Origin: Paragordius varius
Taxonomy: Eukaryota; Nematomorpha
Reading direction: 5' to 3'
Assembly (NCBI GenBank): GCA_964247055.1
Contig: OZ176053.1
Coordinates: 930,001-994,000 of the forward strand
DNA length: 64,000 nucleotides
Positions 60,638 through 64,000 of the stretch are shown piece after piece; the stretch's first letter is position 1; every line of letters starts with the position of its first letter. A program made the position numbers and the translations under genes. Under the pieces are notes generated by a model. That model made no database searches. It was not told the origin of the DNA and saw only the letters and a program-made list of their open reading frames with translations.

Positions 60638-63018
60638 TTATTTGATTTTCCGGAACGCAAAAACTATGTAATTACCTAAAAACATTAAAATTTAAAACAT
60701 ATGCATACCTATAGCCTCCCATTCTGATGCCGAAATGGTTAACTGTAAACACATGTATGGGAATAATTACAATAAAATTTTATTAAAAAATAAATATTAA
60801 GTATCTCAAATTTTATTTATAATATAATTTATAAATTAAGAATACTTTAGAGGGCTATATATTCATCCTTAGTTATATTATCTATTTAAGGGTTGTTGCA
60901 TAGGATAAAATGACTAACTTAATATTTGAAAACTTAAAACACCCCTGAAATGATATTGTTTTACAAAAAAACTAAAAATCGTAAAATATACTTTTGTTAA
61001 TAAATATATCAATTTTTATTTTTTGGTCCTTATATAATGATATCTAATCTTGTATTGAATATAAAACAGGTTTTAAATCCATAATTTATTTCAAATCTCA
61101 CTTTAACTTAAATAAAACAAATTTTATAACATATATAAATATAAATGGTACATACCAAAGGTAAGGTAACTTTTGAAGCGCCATCCTTACTTTGCATGAG
61201 TTTATTAACATGATCAAATTCTTTAGTGGAATGAAGATTGTTTTGAGATGAACAATGTGTATAAATTTTAAAGAGTTGAGCACGTTTCCAATGTTCAGTG
61301 TTGCCCTTTTCCCGTTCATCCGCGTAAAATGTATGGACATTTTTTTCAAGAATACAATGCATCCCATATTCACGGGCTACCAGCTCCCTGAGAAAAGGGA
61401 AATAAGCCAGGAATTCGGTACAATCGACCCTTTCTTTTAGTTTGTACCTTAGGTTGGCTCCTTAAAGAGTTATAAAAGGTAAATTACAGTAAAAGAAAAT
61501 TTCGTTTATAAACACCAGGATTACATTAATTCATTCCCTATTTTTCATTTAAAAGATTATTCATGTAATTTTTGTCTACACATTTCATTTGCATTTTTTT
61601 TATTTAAAAATAATTACCCACGAGGGGTGGGGATTGAGCATTTTTAGGGTCATGCCTGAATTTTGTGAAGCTTGGATGATCGAAAGATATCTCATAAACA
61701 GGATTTTCATAAACATATATTGATGTTGAGCTATTAGGCCCATTTTTACTTTCTTCAGATATTTCTAGAGAATTAGTTCCGTTGCTTTGTTTAATGGGTA
61801 CTTTCATGAGTTTTTCCCTAAAAAATAATTTTACATATAAGGAAACGGCTTAAAACGAATCAAAGGTATATAAAACTGATTTTTACATTGAAATACTAGG
61901 ATTTAAATACAGTGAAAAATAAAATTATAAAGATAAACCATAAAAAGTAAAATACAAATACTTTTAAGATAAAAACCACAATTTTTTTTACTTGTTTTTA
62001 TAAAAAACTAAAAGACACATTTGGTAAATATATAACTGGTTTGTTACCATTATACATCTCTTTTCCTTACTTGGCAACTCAAAACTATAGGTGATATAAT
62101 AAAAGTCAATCTTAACTTTTTAATTTTTCTATTACATTTCATAATTCATATCCTGATTTACGTTTAATTTCACATTATGGATGTAGGTTCCAAAAGATTT
62201 AATTGCCCTTTAAACGGGCAGGTTTTAATAAAATAAACGCAAAAATTCCGAAATTGCGCGATAAAATGTAAAGAAATGCCAAAGAATTCAAGAATAACTT
62301 TTTAATATTTTAAAATTAATTTTAAACCCAAATTTTGTTGGGAAAAAGATCCAAAAATATAATATGTTTTTATAATATTTTGTTTAAAGAAATCACAAAA
62401 ATATTTTACATCAATTTTTCGGCATCAGTCATGATTCCAATAAAAAGACCTCCCAACTGTAAAAGATCACTTACATTTTCTAAAATCCGCTTTAATCTGC
62501 TATATGATTCAAATGCGTAGTGGAGCGCATATTGACAATTAATCAGGTTAAATTTTATATTGGGATCTAAACCGTTTTTAGCCAATTCTGAACGCAAATT
62601 AACCCAAATATAACTTTAAAATTATACTTCACAGCAATCTAGGCATATGAATTTAGCCTTAAAAGGTAATTTTGATTCGTTATACCTTGTTTTGCATTCT
62701 AAAATACTCTCTGAAGCAATATCTATACTTTTATAAAAAATTTTAACCTACAAATACGACTAAATCGACTTTATCCTTATATTTTTTAAGGTCTCCCCCT
62801 TTACCACAACACAAATCTAAAACATACACGGGTTTCGTTTGACAGAGAAATAAATATTTTTCTGTAATTTAAAAATTATCATTTTTACCAATAAGGATTT
62901 GTTTGATGTAATTGTTGAAACATCTTAATTTAATTATTTCACTATTTACTCGGTGTTCTTCCTTTAAATTACTGTAATGATCGGCAATCTCGTTTTTAAA
63001 TCCACCTGAATTTTGCAT
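60638..63018 (-). CDS. RNMT: mRNA cap guanine-N7 methyltransferase, eight exons
   Basis: Exons in transcript order: 62,889-63,018; 62,748-62,861; 62,633-62,722; 62,410-62,566; 61,618-61,817; 61,156-61,460; 60,709-60,742; 60,638-60,675. All joins are GT-AG and in phase, giving 355 codons. The enzyme moves a methyl group from S-adenosylmethionine to the cap guanosine in the nucleus. Visible signatures: IADHYSNL and FNNYIKQILI near the N-terminus, the SAM motif VYVLDLCCGKGGDLKKY (residues 55-71), LVVFVDIAS, FNLINCQYALHYAFESY (about 117-133), GGLFIGIMTDAEKL, CTEFLAYFPFLREL, and the C-terminal LPLLTISASEWEAIGNYIVF. The start is the first Met after an upstream in-frame stop. A serine- and asparagine-rich insert lies after the motif DAEKLM. 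The third join (donor GTGAAG, acceptor TTTAG) was chosen because the other sites break the frame. The last two exons are only 34 and 38 bp. Confidence 0.87.
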
Positions 63019-63129
63019 CTGTTTTTGCGCGTTATGAAATAGTTGACAGATGCGAAATCCGTCTCATGTCACATCAAACTGGAATCAAGGGTATTCTTTC
63101 GCAATCTTATACTTTTAGCTAACAATGAT

Positions 63130-63200
63130 TTACTGACCTTTTTTAGCGTCTGTAAAAGTTCCGATAATATAAGGGCCGTAAAGATATCAATCAAATCAGG
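63130..63200 (-). pseudogene. Possible remnant of a second cap-methyltransferase exon
   Basis: The minus strand reads YGPYIIGTFTDAKKG before a possible donor GTCAGT. This resembles GGLFIGIMTDAEK in exon 4 of the gene just downstream, with about 65% base similarity over 40 bp. No other matching exon is seen around it. Confidence 0.3.
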
Positions 63201-63204
63201 TTTG

Positions 63205-64000
63205 TAATTTAAATTTTTTTATATAATTTAGTTTTTACTTGATTATTTTAATTTTGAAATAAACTGATCTTAGTTAAATAACTCCCTTATACTTTTATTT
63301 AAATCTTTTAACGAACATATAAAGATATATTTATATTTTTGTATTGTTTTTTAATGTGTCTTCATTATGTAATAGATATATAATGCCAATGTTCTTTAAA
63401 ACCATTTTAATGATTTATTAAAAATATTTTTATTTCTTTCTTAGCAGAAAACTATTTATTTTCTAACAAATATTTACAAATACGGACAAATTTCATCTGA
63501 ATATTTAACAATTGAACTAGGTTAATTTACCTAATTTCTTTAGTCCTTTTTATGTTATTTTTTTGTTATACAATAAAAATTAAAATTTAGACGTCTTAAA
63601 AACTAAAAGGCAAAATTTCCTTAATATAGCCATAATTTTTTGAATTTAACATAAATGGTTGTCATTTATTAATAAAATACTAGCATATTAGTTATACGTT
63701 TTGTTTTAATAATCTTAATTTTAACTGCAAATTCCATGCTAAATACAAAATTTTCAATGCTACATAAAGTCGCAAATGTTGTATAGAAAAAGCCATATTG
63801 TAAAAATTAATTAAAAAATATTTAGCAGTGTATTCATGTGTAATTACCGGTTTAATTCGCAGACGATTAATTTCATACATACCCATTTTGTTCATCTGAC
63901 ATTAAACAATTAAACACACATACACATGTCGAGTTCACTAAAAACTAGCCAGGTTTTTTATCATTCAAAAATTATGTCGAATTTTGTGCCTGAATAGGAA
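63205..64000. other. A+T-rich end of window
   Basis: No gene supported. It contains a family A MITE at about 63,571-63,730 (CAATAAAAATTAAAATTTAG at the left, ATACGTTTTGTTTTAAT and CTTAATTTTAACTG at the right). Confidence 0.55.

Overview
This window is A+T-rich animal nuclear DNA. The evidence is spliced genes with very small exons, an ADAMTS-type secreted metalloprotease, a rhodopsin-like receptor, and dense Tc1/mariner-like, hAT and LINE debris. The phylum is not resolved. The gene style and the dominance of TA-flanked elements would suit an invertebrate such as an arthropod, but this is a guess.

Layout. Positions 1 to about 15,290 and about 20,290 to 41,000 are two copies of one tandem segmental duplication. 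Each copy holds, in order: a 31-bp satellite, a 17-bp satellite, a small inverted-repeat element carrying a hammerhead ribozyme motif, a LINE tail, a GC-richer block of unknown nature, an intronless GPCR gene on the plus strand, and the 3' exons of an ADAMTS gene on the minus strand. In copy 2 the ADAMTS gene continues upstream to a signal-peptide exon at 48,043. I can join 16 exons in consistent phase into a 546-codon frame. In copy 1 only the 3' exons remain, with a decayed zinc-site exon, so it is a gene fragment. The copies also differ by a Tc1-type insertion (24,227-25,004) and a LINE (about 39,180-40,795) seen only in copy 2, and by a deletion of about 2.95 kb in copy 1 that removed most of a hAT transposon and two TSP1 exons.

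15,900-20,290 and 48,050-53,280 hold no gene that I can support. They carry nested palindromic elements. From 53,288 the unique part has three host genes: a DNAJB-type co-chaperone (plus strand, one apparent frame break), an intronless membrane-anchored M14 carboxypeptidase (minus strand, convergent with it), and an mRNA cap guanine-N7 methyltransferase (minus strand, eight exons, apparently whole).

The main themes are intron inflation by one MITE family, nested insertions that allow relative dating, the fate of a recent duplication, and a hammerhead ribozyme core that is intact in one copy and mutated in the other. I see no functional link between the genes beyond a shared secretory or cell-surface character of the GPCR, ADAMTS and carboxypeptidase.
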